Part shown: positions 15,743 through 25,795 of the stretch, one piece after another
How the letters are laid out: the number at the start of each line of letters is the position of its first letter
Position numbering within the stretch: the first letter of the stretch is position 1
Source: Pasteurella sp049941595
Lineage (GTDB): Bacteria; Pseudomonadota; Gammaproteobacteria; Enterobacterales; Pasteurellaceae
Length of the DNA: 64,000 bases
Reading direction: 5' to 3'
Assembly (NCBI GenBank): GCA_049941595.1
Contig: JBNFNA010000004.1
Location: 124,001 to 188,000, forward strand
Notes under the pieces: generated by a model
What the model was told of the DNA's origin: nothing
The model's input: only the letters and a program-made list of their open reading frames with translations
Databases searched by the model: none
Position numbers and translations under genes: made by a program

Positions 15743-18700
15743 ATGAAGAAAGCGAATTTTCTAACGCATTTATTTTTAGGATTGGGCTTGTGTTTTATGC
15801 TCAATACTTCGGCTATTGCCAAAATTGTTTCGGAAAGCGAAATCCAAGCACAATTGAACGTTGCGAAAAGTGGGGACAGTAATGATCCCAACAATAAAAC
15901 CGTGGTTCAAAATCTTGAAGAAACATTGGCACTTTTAGGCAAAATTAATAAGCAAAGAGCTGAGATTAGCACCTTAGAAGAAAAAATTTCGGGTGCTGCA
16001 GATTTGACATTAAAAGCGCAAAAACATTTGGAAGGTTTGAAAAAAGCGGAGAAACCAACATCAAATGTTTTTGAAGCTTTATCGTTAAATGAATTACAAA
16101 ATAAGCTAAATGCAGCACAACAGAAATTAGTGCAAAACCAAACGGCCACATCAACGTTAAATTCAGAGTTAGTTTCGTTACGCACTGCACCTGAACGTGC
16201 TCAAGCCACGTTAAATAATAACTTAACGCGCACTCAAGAAATTAATAAGTTGCTTGCCGCGCCTGATTTGTTACCAAGTGGTAAAACACGTTTAGCAACA
16301 GAGCTTCAGTTAATCGAGTTACAAAATAGTTTTAATAAAGTGTTATTACAAGGTAATAATACGCTGACTTCGTTATATACCGTTCAACTAGAAGACAAAA
16401 CCTTTGAACTTCATCAAACACAAGAGCAAATCAAACTCTTGCAAGATGCAATCAATCAGAAATATTTAAAAGAATCGCAACAACAAGTTGCACAGTTAGA
16501 AAAGTCACAGCAGGATACCAAAACAACCCGTCATCCAGCGGTCGCGGATCAATTAGATATTAATGTGAAGTTAAGCCAAGAACTTGTGCAACAAACCACA
16601 TTAATGAATGCGTTATCGCAAGATAATTTACGTATCAAAAACGTCTTGGATAACCTTCAACAAACGCAACGTAATATTGATGATCAAATCAGTGCGTTAC
16701 AAGGTACTTTAGTGCTTTCAAGAATTATCAATAAGCAGAAAGAGTTGTTGCCTCAAGATCAAATGATCAGCGGTTTATCAAAACGCATTGCTGATTTGCG
16801 TGTGCGTATTTTTGACCTGACCGAAGCCAGAGATAGCCTCTATGATACGCAAACTTATATTGCTAACTTAGAGAAAAAAGAAGCCGCATCATTTACAGCG
16901 GAAGAAAAAACACAATTAAATTCTGTTTTACAAGAACGCCGTAAGCTATTGTCTGATATTTTGAGTTTATTAAACAATCAGTTAAATCTTGCGATTACGA
17001 TTGAGTTAAACCAAAAACAAGTCAGTGCGATTAGTGATCAGTTACAAACTAAGTTGCAACAACAAAGCTTCTGGGTGAAAAGTAATGCACCAATTGATTT
17101 AGATTGGGTAACCGGCTTTTTACCTGCATTTCAAGTACAAGTGAAAGAGATTATTAAATTAATCACTTTTTCAAACTGGCGAGATGATTTTATTCCTACC
17201 GCACTGTTTATTGGTTTGCTGTTAGCACTTTTTGGTTTTATCCAATTGCAAAAAAATAAAATTAAACAGCGTTTAAACACCATTAATAGTCGTATTAATA
17301 CACTGACATCGGATAGCCAATGGCATACGCCAGAAGCGGTGATGTGGACAATGATTTTATGCTTGCCAAGTACACTGGTTTTTTTAGCTGTACTCTTTGT
17401 GGCGGTGTACATTTGTTTCCAAAATCCATTTGAGTTATCACCTTGGATGTTAAAAATGGCGGCATATTGGTGGTTCTTTGCTTTTATGTTAGCAATTTTA
17501 CGCCCAAATGGCGTGGCATACCGTCATTTCAAAATGCCAAAAGAAAGTGTGGATACGTTCTATAAAGTATTGAAACGCTCTGTTTGGATTTGTGCTTTAT
17601 GGTTAAACGCATCGATCTTTACTTATTTAGAAACAGGCATTACTAATGACGTGATTGGTCAGGTGATGACAATCTCGGTCTTGATTATTTCTTTATTCAT
17701 TATCGGACCAAGAATTGGCTCAGCTGTAAGATCTTATGAAAGCAATGCACAAGAGGATGCAAATAACTCACATTTTATTTTAAAACTCGGGCGGATTTTC
17801 TTAGTGCTTGCACCGCTCGTGTTAATTGCATTAGTGGTAATGGGCTATTATTACACCGCACTTAATTTGATGGCGCACTTAATGTCTTCTTATTTTGTAG
17901 TTGCGGGTTGGTTAGTGCTTAAAAATATCATTTATCGTGGACTTGCTGTTTCAGCGCGCCGAATTTCATATAACCGTGTGAAAGAAAAACGTGAGCAACA
18001 AGCTGTGACAAAAGTGGATACCGAAGAAGAGCTCGGAATGAGCCTTGAGTTGCAAAACGAAAGCTTAGGTATCACACAGGTGAGAGAGCAGTTATTACGT
18101 GTGACAGATTTGCTTTTAACCGTGACCTTATTTGGCTTATTGTATTGGGTATGGGCAGACTTAGTCACCGTAGCTTATTACCTACAAGGTGTCACTTTAT
18201 GGCAGCAAAGCGTGACCACTGCAGCGGGTACAGTATTAGAATCCATCACTTTATTGAACCTATTGCTTGCAGTCGTCATTTTGATCGCTATGTATGCATT
18301 AGTGCGTAATATCGGTGGTTTATTGGAAGTCCTTGTTTTCTCAAGAATTACCTTCTCACAAGGTACGCCATATACGATCACCACATTAGCAACTTATTTT
18401 ATTATCGCAATTGGTGCCGGTTTAGCCTTCTCAACTCTTGGAATGTCGTGGTCAAAATTACAATGGTTATTTGCCGCACTTTCCGTTGGTTTAGGTTTCG
18501 GTTTACAAGAAATTTTTGCTAACTTCGTGTCTGGTCTGATCATTTTATTTGAGCGTCCAGTGCGCATTGGAGATGTAATCACGATTGGTGAATATTCAGG
18601 TACAGTCTCTAAAATTCGTATTCGTTCAACCACATTAATTGATTTTGACCGCAAAGAAGTGATTGTGCCAAATAAAGCTTTCGTGACAGAACGCTTAGTC

Positions 18701-19081
18701 AACTGGGCATTGAATGACTCAATCACACGTGTGGTGATTAGTGTTGGTGTCGGTTATGGTTCAGATCTTGAATTAACCAAACGTTTATTATTGCAAGCTG
18801 CGAGTGAATGTGAGCGAGTGTTGAAAGAGCCAGAACCAGTGGTGTATTTCTTAAACTTTGGTGCAAGCTCACTTGATCACGAATTGCGTTTATATGTAGG
18901 CAAATTGGCAGATCGTAACCCAACGGTGGATTTCTTAAACCGTCGCGTGAACCAATTATTTGAAGAAAATGGTATTGATATTTCATTTAACCAGTTAGAT
19001 GTCTTCATTAAAAACCAAGTGACAAATGAAGAAGTGAAATTAAATCAACAATGTTTCCCAGTACAAAAACAAGAAGGATAA
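15743..19081 (+). CDS. mscK: MscK-type mechanosensitive channel
   Basis: A large 1112-residue channel of the MscS superfamily. It has a signal peptide (about 1-26, ending TSAIA), a long coiled-coil periplasmic domain rich in Q/L heptads (about 27-465), multiple transmembrane helices (about 480-910) and the MscS pore/beta domain near the end (ALSVGLGFGLQEIFANFVSGLIILFERPVRIGD). It probably releases K+ and osmolytes on osmotic downshock. AGGAAAG precedes the ATG three bases after menE; the stop is three bases before aroC. Confidence 0.93.
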   Translation: MKKANFLTHLFLGLGLCFMLNTSAIAKIVSESEIQAQLNVAKSGDSNDPNNKTVVQNLEETLALLGKINKQRAEISTLEEKISGAADLTLKAQKHLEGLKKAEKPTSNVFEALSLNELQNKLNAAQQKLVQNQTATSTLNSELVSLRTAPERAQATLNNNLTRTQEINKLLAAPDLLPSGKTRLATELQLIELQNSFNKVLLQGNNTLTSLYTVQLEDKTFELHQTQEQIKLLQDAINQKYLKESQQQVAQLEKSQQDTKTTRHPAVADQLDINVKLSQELVQQTTLMNALSQDNLRIKNVLDNLQQTQRNIDDQISALQGTLVLSRIINKQKELLPQDQMISGLSKRIADLRVRIFDLTEARDSLYDTQTYIANLEKKEAASFTAEEKTQLNSVLQERRKLLSDILSLLNNQLNLAITIELNQKQVSAISDQLQTKLQQQSFWVKSNAPIDLDWVTGFLPAFQVQVKEIIKLITFSNWRDDFIPTALFIGLLLALFGFIQLQKNKIKQRLNTINSRINTLTSDSQWHTPEAVMWTMILCLPSTLVFLAVLFVAVYICFQNPFELSPWMLKMAAYWWFFAFMLAILRPNGVAYRHFKMPKESVDTFYKVLKRSVWICALWLNASIFTYLETGITNDVIGQVMTISVLIISLFIIGPRIGSAVRSYESNAQEDANNSHFILKLGRIFLVLAPLVLIALVVMGYYYTALNLMAHLMSSYFVVAGWLVLKNIIYRGLAVSARRISYNRVKEKREQQAVTKVDTEEELGMSLELQNESLGITQVREQLLRVTDLLLTVTLFGLLYWVWADLVTVAYYLQGVTLWQQSVTTAAGTVLESITLLNLLLAVVILIAMYALVRNIGGLLEVLVFSRITFSQGTPYTITTLATYFIIAIGAGLAFSTLGMSWSKLQWLFAALSVGLGFGLQEIFANFVSGLIILFERPVRIGDVITIGEYSGTVSKIRIRSTTLIDFDRKEVIVPNKAFVTERLVNWALNDSITRVVISVGVGYGSDLELTKRLLLQAASECERVLKEPEPVVYFLNFGASSLDHELRLYVGKLADRNPTVDFLNRRVNQLFEENGIDISFNQLDVFIKNQVTNEEVKLNQQCFPVQKQEG

Positions 19082-19084
19082 AAG

Positions 19085-20158
19085 ATGGCAGGAAATAGCA
19101 TAGGACAACTTTTTCGTGTCACCACCTTTGGTGAGTCACACGGTATTGCTTTAGGTTGTATTGTCGATGGTGTACCACCAGGTCTAGCATTATCAGAAGC
19201 CGATATTCAGCCTGATTTGGATCGTCGCAAACCAGGTACATCACGTTATACAACGCCACGTCGTGAAGACGATGAAGTACAAATTTTATCAGGTGTTTTT
19301 GAAGGTAAAACAACAGGGACGAGTATCGGTATGATCATTAAAAATGCCGATCAGCGTTCACAGGATTATGGTGAAATTAAAGATCGTTTTCGTCCAGGAC
19401 ACGCTGATTTCACTTATCAACAAAAATATGGTATTCGTGATTATCGTGGTGGTGGCCGTTCTTCTGCACGTGAAACTGCGATGCGTGTGGCGGCTGGTGC
19501 GATTGCGAAGAAATATTTGCGTGAACATTTCGGCGTTGAAGTGAGAGGTTTCCTTTCACAAATTGGGGATGTCAGCATTGCACCACAAATGATTGAAAAT
19601 ATTGATTGGCAACAAGTGAATAGCAATCCTTTCTTTTGCCCAGACCAAAGTGCGGTCGAAAAATTCGATGAATTGATCCGCCAATTGAAAAAAGAAGGTG
19701 ATTCGATTGGGGCGAAGCTCACTGTTGTGGCAGAAAATGTGCCAGTTGGCTTAGGTGAGCCGGTTTTTGATCGTCTTGATGCCGATCTCGCTCACGCATT
19801 AATGGGCATTAATGCAGTTAAAGCAGTTGAGATTGGTGATGGTTTTACTGTGGTATCGCAGCGTGGTTCAGAACATCGTGACGAAATGACACCAGAAGGC
19901 TTCTTGTCAAATCACGCTGGGGGCATTCTGGGTGGCATTAGTTCAGGTCAACCCATTATTGCAACCGTTGCATTAAAACCAACTTCAAGTATTACCATTC
20001 CGGGTCGTTCGGTGAATTTAGCCAATGAACCGGTAGAAGTCGTGACAAAAGGACGTCACGATCCTTGTGTAGGGATTCGGGCTGTGCCGATTGCAGAGGC
20101 GATGGTAGCGATTGTGTTACTCGATCACCTATTAAGACATAAGGCACAAAATAGATAA
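19085..20158 (+). CDS. aroC: Chorismate synthase
   Basis: A 357-residue FMN-dependent enzyme that makes chorismate from EPSP. Family signatures are GESHG (16-20), the DYRGGGRSSARETA block (about 119-132) and RHDPCVGIRAVPIAEAM near the C-terminus. It lies between mscK and mepA as in E. coli-like and H. influenzae maps. Confidence 0.97.
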   Translation: MAGNSIGQLFRVTTFGESHGIALGCIVDGVPPGLALSEADIQPDLDRRKPGTSRYTTPRREDDEVQILSGVFEGKTTGTSIGMIIKNADQRSQDYGEIKDRFRPGHADFTYQQKYGIRDYRGGGRSSARETAMRVAAGAIAKKYLREHFGVEVRGFLSQIGDVSIAPQMIENIDWQQVNSNPFFCPDQSAVEKFDELIRQLKKEGDSIGAKLTVVAENVPVGLGEPVFDRLDADLAHALMGINAVKAVEIGDGFTVVSQRGSEHRDEMTPEGFLSNHAGGILGGISSGQPIIATVALKPTSSITIPGRSVNLANEPVEVVTKGRHDPCVGIRAVPIAEAMVAIVLLDHLLRHKAQNR

Positions 20159-20163
20159 CAGAT

Positions 20164-20179
20164 GGGGCTATATAGCCCC
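20164..20179 (+). terminator. GC-rich palindrome after aroC, possible weak terminator
   Basis: GGGGCTATATAGCCCC followed by TCTTT. The stem is strong, but the T-run is short, so partial termination before mepA is as far as the sequence goes. Confidence 0.45.
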
Positions 20180-20217
20180 TCTTTGACTTAGATAAGTGCT
20201 TGGCACTTCAGGAACTT

Positions 20218-21066
20218 ATGACAAAACTCGTGAAAATCGCGGTAATTTTAACCGCACTTTTTAGCGCATTTTCGTTTGCCTCCCCGCAAGAATGGCAAAA
20301 AATCAAACGCCCTATTCCAGGTGAGCCGGAACCTATTGGTAGTTATTCCAATGGCTGTATTATTGGTGCACAAGCATTGCCTTATAAAGGTGACGGCTAT
20401 CAGGTGATCCGTAAAAATCGTAATCGTTATTATGGCCATCCTGATATGATTCGCTATTTGCAACGTCTAGGCAAAAAAGTGAAATCAGCAGGAATGCCAA
20501 CAATGTTGATTGGTGATATTGCGATGCCCGGTGGTGGACGTTTTTTAACTGGGCACGCCAGTCACCAGATGGGGCTTGATGCGGATATTTGGTTGAGAAT
20601 GGGGACAATGTCTGATCAAGATGCGCTAAATTCTGACGGAAAAGGCTTATTGGTTGTTGATCGTAAAGCACAGCGTGTGGACGAGCGCATTTGGAACCAA
20701 AATCACGCGAAACTGATTAAATTTGCTGCAGAAGATCCTAATGTAACACGTATTTTTGTGAATCCTGCAATTAAGTTAAAATTATGTCAAACCGCTGGCA
20801 GTGATCGTGCTTGGTTGCATAAAGTCCGTCCTTGGTTTGGCCACGACTCACATTTTCACGTGCGCTTAGCGTGTCCAAAAGGGGCGACTTACTGTGAAAA
20901 TCAAACGCCAGTGCCAAGTGGTGATGGTTGTGGTGCGGAACTTTATTCTTGGTTTGAGCCAGCGAAGCCATCAACAACACCAGCAAAACCAAAAGTAATA
21001 CCACCTGTTCCGCCATTATGTCAGCAGATTCTAACTGCGCCAAATCGTAGTGAATGGCTAGAATAA
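20218..21066 (+). CDS. mepA: Penicillin-insensitive murein endopeptidase
   Basis: 282 residues with a signal peptide (about 1-21, ending SFA). LAS-type zinc peptidase that cleaves D-Ala-meso-DAP cross-links in periplasmic peptidoglycan. The zinc ligands are visible in GHASHQMGLDAD and in GHDSHFHVRLACP. ATG 20218 has AGGA four bases upstream; an in-frame TTG at 20200 is less likely. A proline-rich tail (about 245-275) is a variable addition. An uptake signal lies inside the signal-peptide coding region. Confidence 0.94.
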   Translation: MTKLVKIAVILTALFSAFSFASPQEWQKIKRPIPGEPEPIGSYSNGCIIGAQALPYKGDGYQVIRKNRNRYYGHPDMIRYLQRLGKKVKSAGMPTMLIGDIAMPGGGRFLTGHASHQMGLDADIWLRMGTMSDQDALNSDGKGLLVVDRKAQRVDERIWNQNHAKLIKFAAEDPNVTRIFVNPAIKLKLCQTAGSDRAWLHKVRPWFGHDSHFHVRLACPKGATYCENQTPVPSGDGCGAELYSWFEPAKPSTTPAKPKVIPPVPPLCQQILTAPNRSEWLE

Positions 21067-21090
21067 TCAAAGGTCGGAGTAGAAATTGAG

Positions 21091-21855
21091 ATGGAATTTG
21101 GTTTAGATATTATTGCGATCTTATTTTGTGTTGCATTTATTGCGGGCTTTATTGATGCTATCGCTGGAGGCGGTGGCTTAATTACCATTCCTGCATTGTT
21201 GATGACAGGAATGCTGCCAGCGTTAGCATTGGGTACCAATAAATTGCAAGCTTGTGGCGGTTCATTTTCTGCTAGCTTGTATTTTTTACGCCAAAGAGCG
21301 GTCAATTTATCCGAAGTTTGGTTGATTTTATTGATGACCTTTATTGGTGCTTCTTGTGGCACAATTTTAATCCAGCTTGTAGATAGCGGATTAATTAAAA
21401 AAGCCTTACCATTCCTCATTCTTGCGATTGGCTTGTATTTTTTACTCACTCCCAAATTAGGTGAAGAAGATCGCCAAAGACGCATTTCTTATACGGTATT
21501 TGCATTTACAGCAGGTATGGGAATTGGTTTCTATGATGGTTTTTTTGGGCCGGGTACAGGCTCAATGTTAAGTTTAGCGTTTGTAATGTTGCTTGGATTT
21601 AATCTGACAAAAGCAACCGCACACGCAAAAGTATTAAATTTTACATCAAATATTGCTTCCTTGATTTTTTTCTTAATTGGAGGGCAAATTATGTGGTCAG
21701 TCGGCTTAGCGATGATGTGCGGACAAATCATTGGCGCAACATTAGGGGCGAAAATGGTTCTGACAAAAGGTAAAGCACTTATTCGCCCAATGGTTGTGAT
21801 TATGTCTTTCATTATGACGATCAAAATGGCATACGATCAAGGTTGGTTTAGTTAA
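21091..21855 (+). CDS. yfcA: TSUP-family membrane transporter (YfcA-like)
   Basis: A 254-residue protein with about eight transmembrane helices and the TauE/SafE signature GFIDAIAGGGGLITIPALL (about 14-32) repeated in weaker form as GFYDGFFGPGTGS (about 147-159). The family exports or imports sulfur oxyanions and organosulfonates; the substrate here is unknown. It stands between mepA and lpxM in one rightward run. Confidence 0.88.
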   Translation: MEFGLDIIAILFCVAFIAGFIDAIAGGGGLITIPALLMTGMLPALALGTNKLQACGGSFSASLYFLRQRAVNLSEVWLILLMTFIGASCGTILIQLVDSGLIKKALPFLILAIGLYFLLTPKLGEEDRQRRISYTVFAFTAGMGIGFYDGFFGPGTGSMLSLAFVMLLGFNLTKATAHAKVLNFTSNIASLIFFLIGGQIMWSVGLAMMCGQIIGATLGAKMVLTKGKALIRPMVVIMSFIMTIKMAYDQGWFS

Positions 21856-21867
21856 ACAGGAATTTGG

Positions 21868-22815
21868 ATGTCGGAAGATACTCGTTTAACCGCACGTGTG
21901 GGCTATCAGCCCCATTTTTCGTGGTCTTATTTATTACCCAAATATTGGCTGATTTGGCTTGGTATTTTAGGTTTACTTATTCTTGCGTTTATTCCTTTTA
22001 GGTTACGCGACTGGCTGGCAGCTAAATTAGGTGTAATTATCGCACGCAAAGCCAAAAAACAATATCATCGAGCTAATATGAACTTGCAATATTGCTTTCC
22101 TCATTGGACAGCAGAACAGCGCGCAGAAACTATTGAAAAAATGTTTATTGTGGTGACACAAGTGATGTTAGGCATTGGTGAAATTGCTGTTCGTTCAAAA
22201 TCCCATTTGCAAAAACGCAGTGAGTTTATTGGGCTAGAGCATATTCAACAAGCCAAAGCCGAAGGAAAAAATATCATTCTACTTGTGCCACACGGTTGGG
22301 CAATTGATGCGTCTGGCATTATTTTGCATACACACGGAATGCCAATGACCTCAATGTATAACCCACATCGTAATCCATTAGTGGATTGGCTTTGGACTGT
22401 CGTTCGCCAACGTTTTGGCGGTAAAATGCACGCTCGCCAAAATGGGATCAAGCCATTCCTTGCGCACGTTAAAGCTGGCGATATGGGCTATTATTTACCT
22501 GATGAAGATTATGGTGCGGAATTAAGTGTGTTTGTGGACTTCTTTGCAACCCATAAAGCGACTTTGCCGGGCATTAATAAAATGGCACGCTTGGCAAAAG
22601 CTGCAGTGATTCCAATGTTCCCACGTTATAATGCCGAGTCTGGTAAATATGAAATGGAAATTCATCCTGCATTAGAATTAACTGATGATCCTGAACAATC
22701 AGCACGTGCAATGAACATTGAAATTGAAAGTTTTGTGACACCAACACCAGAGCAGTATGTTTGGATTTTACGACTGTTAAAAACCCGTAAGGACGGTGAA
22801 GATATTTATCGTTAA
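21868..22815 (+). CDS. lpxM: Lipid A late acyltransferase LpxM/MsbB
   Basis: 315 residues with an N-terminal membrane helix (about 26-46) and the HX4D catalytic motif His142-Asp147 in VPHGWAID. It adds the last secondary acyl chain to lipid A at the inner membrane. The assignment to MsbB/LpxM rather than HtrB/LpxL rests on position after mepA-yfcA, as in H. influenzae, and on overall resemblance. Confidence 0.88.
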   Translation: MSEDTRLTARVGYQPHFSWSYLLPKYWLIWLGILGLLILAFIPFRLRDWLAAKLGVIIARKAKKQYHRANMNLQYCFPHWTAEQRAETIEKMFIVVTQVMLGIGEIAVRSKSHLQKRSEFIGLEHIQQAKAEGKNIILLVPHGWAIDASGIILHTHGMPMTSMYNPHRNPLVDWLWTVVRQRFGGKMHARQNGIKPFLAHVKAGDMGYYLPDEDYGAELSVFVDFFATHKATLPGINKMARLAKAAVIPMFPRYNAESGKYEMEIHPALELTDDPEQSARAMNIEIESFVTPTPEQYVWILRLLKTRKDGEDIYR

Positions 22816-22892
22816 ATCTTGAGATTTATGATAAAATTTTTCACCTTATTTTAGAATTTTTGTTATTTTAACCGCACTTTTTAGGCTACATA

Positions 22893-23435
22893 ATGAACAA
22901 CAAACTTGCTTTAATTAAATCATCAATTAAATCGATTCCTAATCATCCAAAAGAAGGAATTATTTTCCGCGATATTACGAGTTTACTTGAAGTTCCAGAA
23001 GCATTTCGTGCAACAGTGGATCTGATTGTAGAACGTTACCAAGACAAAGGTATAACTAAAGTTTTAGGTACTGAATCTCGTGGTTTTATTTTTGGTGCAC
23101 CAGTGGCACTTGCGCTAAATGTACCTTTTGTTTTAGTGAGAAAGCCAGGTAAATTACCACGTGAAACCATTTCACAAACCTACCAATTAGAGTACGGTCA
23201 AGACACTTTAGAAATTCACACCGATTCTATTGCAAAAGATGATAACGTATTAATCATCGATGATTTGTTAGCGACAGGTGGCACAATCGAAGCAACAGCA
23301 AAATTAGTGAACCGCTTGGGTGGTAAAGTAAAATATGCTGCGTTTGTGATTAATTTACCTGATTTAGGTGGTGAAAAACGCTTAAATGATTTAGGTATTG
23401 AAACCTACAATCTTGTGAATTTTGAAGGTCATTAA
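22893..23435 (+). CDS. apt: Adenine phosphoribosyltransferase
   Basis: A 180-residue type I PRTase that salvages adenine to AMP. The PRPP loop VLIIDDLLATGGT (about residues 119-131) and the early HPKEGIIFRDIT segment are diagnostic. A 77-base leader with an uptake signal at 22871 separates it from lpxM. It is followed 40 bases later by dnaX, the same pair as in E. coli. Confidence 0.96.
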   Translation: MNNKLALIKSSIKSIPNHPKEGIIFRDITSLLEVPEAFRATVDLIVERYQDKGITKVLGTESRGFIFGAPVALALNVPFVLVRKPGKLPRETISQTYQLEYGQDTLEIHTDSIAKDDNVLIIDDLLATGGTIEATAKLVNRLGGKVKYAAFVINLPDLGGEKRLNDLGIETYNLVNFEGH

Positions 23436-23475
23436 TCCGTATTAAACAGTAATTAAGCATTGATAAGGGCAAGGA

Positions 23476-25704
23476 ATGAGTTATCAAGTATTGGCAAGAA
23501 AATGGCGACCAAAGACATTTGCTGATGTTGTTGGGCAAAGTCATATTTTGACCGCACTTTCCAATGGCTTGAAAGAAAATCGTTTACATCACGCTTACCT
23601 TTTTTCAGGCACACGTGGTGTGGGGAAAACCTCCATTGCTCGTTTATTTGCTAAAGGACTGAATTGTGTTAATGGCGTGACAGCAGAGCCTTGTGGTGAA
23701 TGTGAACACTGTAAGGCAATTGAAGAAGGTCGCTTTATTGATTTAATTGAAATTGATGCGGCATCTCGTACTAAAGTAGAAGATACACGTGAATTATTAG
23801 ATAACGTCCAATACAAACCTGTACAAGGGCGTTATAAAGTGTACCTTATCGACGAAGTACATATGCTTTCACGTCATTCTTTCAATGCGCTATTAAAAAC
23901 TCTTGAAGAGCCACCAGAATATGTCAAATTCCTGTTGGCAACCACCGATCCGCAAAAGCTCCCAATTACGATCTTATCGCGCTGTATGCAGTTCCATTTG
24001 AAAGCATTGGAACAAGCGCAAATTGCCCAGCACCTTGAATTCATTTTAAAACAAGAAAATATTCCTTTCGATTTTCTTGCTTTGGAGAAATTGGCAAAAG
24101 CTGCACAGGGTAGTATTCGTGATAGTTTAAGTTTAACCGATCAAGCGATTGCTATGAGCAACGGCAACATTACGTTAAACGTAGTGAATGAAATGCTTGG
24201 TTTATTAGACGATAATCAAGCGATTGATATTCTTTATGCGTTACAACAAGGTAACGGTGAGAATATGATGAAGACCATTCAAGCTGTTGCAGAAAAAGGT
24301 AGCGATTGGGATTTATTTTTACGTGATATTGCAGAGAAATTACATCAAATTGCAGTTAAACAATTATTGCCTAAAGACCGTCTTGATGAGTCAAACCAGC
24401 TTGATTTTCTAGCAACGCTGATTACGCCTGATGATCTGCAATTTTTCTATCAAGTTATTGTTTCTGGACGTAAAGAGTTAGCATTTGCACCTACACCACG
24501 CATTGGTGTTGAAATGACATTATTGCGAGCATTGGCGTTTCACCCAAAGCTCATTAATAGTAATGTAGTAGAGCAAGTCCAAGCACAACCTGCCTCATCT
24601 GCGACCAATCAAGCGGTTTATGTTGAAATGCCAGTGGTATCACAGGCGATTAAATCGCAATATGCCAGCAATCTGAATACACGTTCAGTTTCTCAAGCAT
24701 CACAAATGGCCTCGCAATCAGTTTCACATAGCCCATCACCCACTACTACATCAGTAGTGAGTGAGGCACCACAAAAAACGAGTGTATTGCAACAACCCGC
24801 TACTGCGGAAAATAACGTAGCGAGCGAAGTCGAATATTCAGTAGCATTAGAAGCGCTTGCCGAATTAGATAAATTAGAAAATATTTCTTTATCTTCATTT
24901 CAAAACGAAAAAAAAAAGTCTGATTTAACTTCTCGCCAACATTTTGTTGTGGATGAAGTAGCTGAAATTTCGCCAAAAATGACCGCACTTCCCGTTGTTG
25001 AGGCAAAAAACTTCGAGCAAAAAACGCCACAAAAAGAAAAATCTGCACAGTTATCAAAATCAGTTAGTCAAACAGTGAGTTCCAATGCATTTAATACCGC
25101 GAAGGTTGATGAGGCACAAATTGAGGGAGAAAGTGCGGTAGAAAATGAAGAAGAACTGGAAGTAGAAGATACAACTGATGAAAATCAAGCTGAAACTTAC
25201 CGTTGGGAATGGCGTAATCCTGAATTAGCCAAAATGCAACAAGGTCCAACGCCGTCTGAATTAAAACAATCTTTAGAGAAAGACATCACCCCAGAGCTGC
25301 GTGAAAAAGTGATTTTACTATCACGCAAAGAAGATGATTGGACAAATATTGTTGAGTCATTGGGTATCAATAATTTAACGAAGGAACTTGCGTTAAATTG
25401 TGCTTTAATTGAGAAAGCTGAAGGGCGAATCGTATTAGGTATTCGCACGGAAAAAGCCCATTTAGAAAAACGTACTTTTGTTAAAAATCTCGCTGAAGAA
25501 TTAGCAAAATATTATGCCGAACCCGTTGAATTAGAAATTCGAGTCAGCGATGAAATCGGTCAAACACCGACAGACTTTTACCGCCAAACCTATAAGATGT
25601 TGCGTGAAAAGGCAAAAGAGGATTTACAACAAGATAAAAAGTTACAGCTCTTTTTAACTGAATTTAACGGCGAATTGGATTTGGCTTCGGTTAAGCCTGT
25701 GTGA
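23476..25704 (+). CDS. dnaX: DNA polymerase III subunits tau (and probably gamma)
   Basis: A 742-residue clamp-loader ATPase with Walker A GTRGVGKTS near residue 45, the four-cysteine zinc module (CVNGVTAEPCGECEHC), Walker B LIDEVHML and sensor 1 segments. A low-complexity linker (about 365-590) is longer than in E. coli (643 residues in total) and carries two uptake signals. The C-terminal domain binds polymerase alpha and DnaB. At codon 481 an A10G slippery run offers a -1 shift to an immediate stop, giving a 482-residue gamma form. Confidence 0.96.
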   Translation: MSYQVLARKWRPKTFADVVGQSHILTALSNGLKENRLHHAYLFSGTRGVGKTSIARLFAKGLNCVNGVTAEPCGECEHCKAIEEGRFIDLIEIDAASRTKVEDTRELLDNVQYKPVQGRYKVYLIDEVHMLSRHSFNALLKTLEEPPEYVKFLLATTDPQKLPITILSRCMQFHLKALEQAQIAQHLEFILKQENIPFDFLALEKLAKAAQGSIRDSLSLTDQAIAMSNGNITLNVVNEMLGLLDDNQAIDILYALQQGNGENMMKTIQAVAEKGSDWDLFLRDIAEKLHQIAVKQLLPKDRLDESNQLDFLATLITPDDLQFFYQVIVSGRKELAFAPTPRIGVEMTLLRALAFHPKLINSNVVEQVQAQPASSATNQAVYVEMPVVSQAIKSQYASNLNTRSVSQASQMASQSVSHSPSPTTTSVVSEAPQKTSVLQQPATAENNVASEVEYSVALEALAELDKLENISLSSFQNEKKKSDLTSRQHFVVDEVAEISPKMTALPVVEAKNFEQKTPQKEKSAQLSKSVSQTVSSNAFNTAKVDEAQIEGESAVENEEELEVEDTTDENQAETYRWEWRNPELAKMQQGPTPSELKQSLEKDITPELREKVILLSRKEDDWTNIVESLGINNLTKELALNCALIEKAEGRIVLGIRTEKAHLEKRTFVKNLAEELAKYYAEPVELEIRVSDEIGQTPTDFYRQTYKMLREKAKEDLQQDKKLQLFLTEFNGELDLASVKPV
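24908..24923 (+). other. dnaX frameshift/slippage site producing gamma
   Basis: Ten A residues (24908-24917) are followed by G and then TCTGA. In frame zero it reads GAA AAA AAA AAG TCT. Slipping back one base on A-AAA-AAG gives GTC TGA, so the shifted frame ends at 24923 after one codon. This is the same arrangement as the E. coli dnaX site. No obvious upstream Shine-Dalgarno stimulator or strong downstream stem is visible, so RNA-polymerase slippage on A10 is an alternative route. Confidence 0.7.
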
Positions 25705-25751
25705 CGGTTTGATGTAAAAAGTGCGGTCAGTTTTTCTGATTTTTTTGAATA

Positions 25752-25779
25752 CCCTTATGTTGTTGCATAAGGGCATTTT
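25752..25779 (+). terminator. Terminator after dnaX
   Basis: Stem CCCTTATG / CATAAGGG, six-base loop, then CATTTTT. Confidence 0.85.
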
Positions 25780-25795
25780 TGTGAATAGAAGAAAG

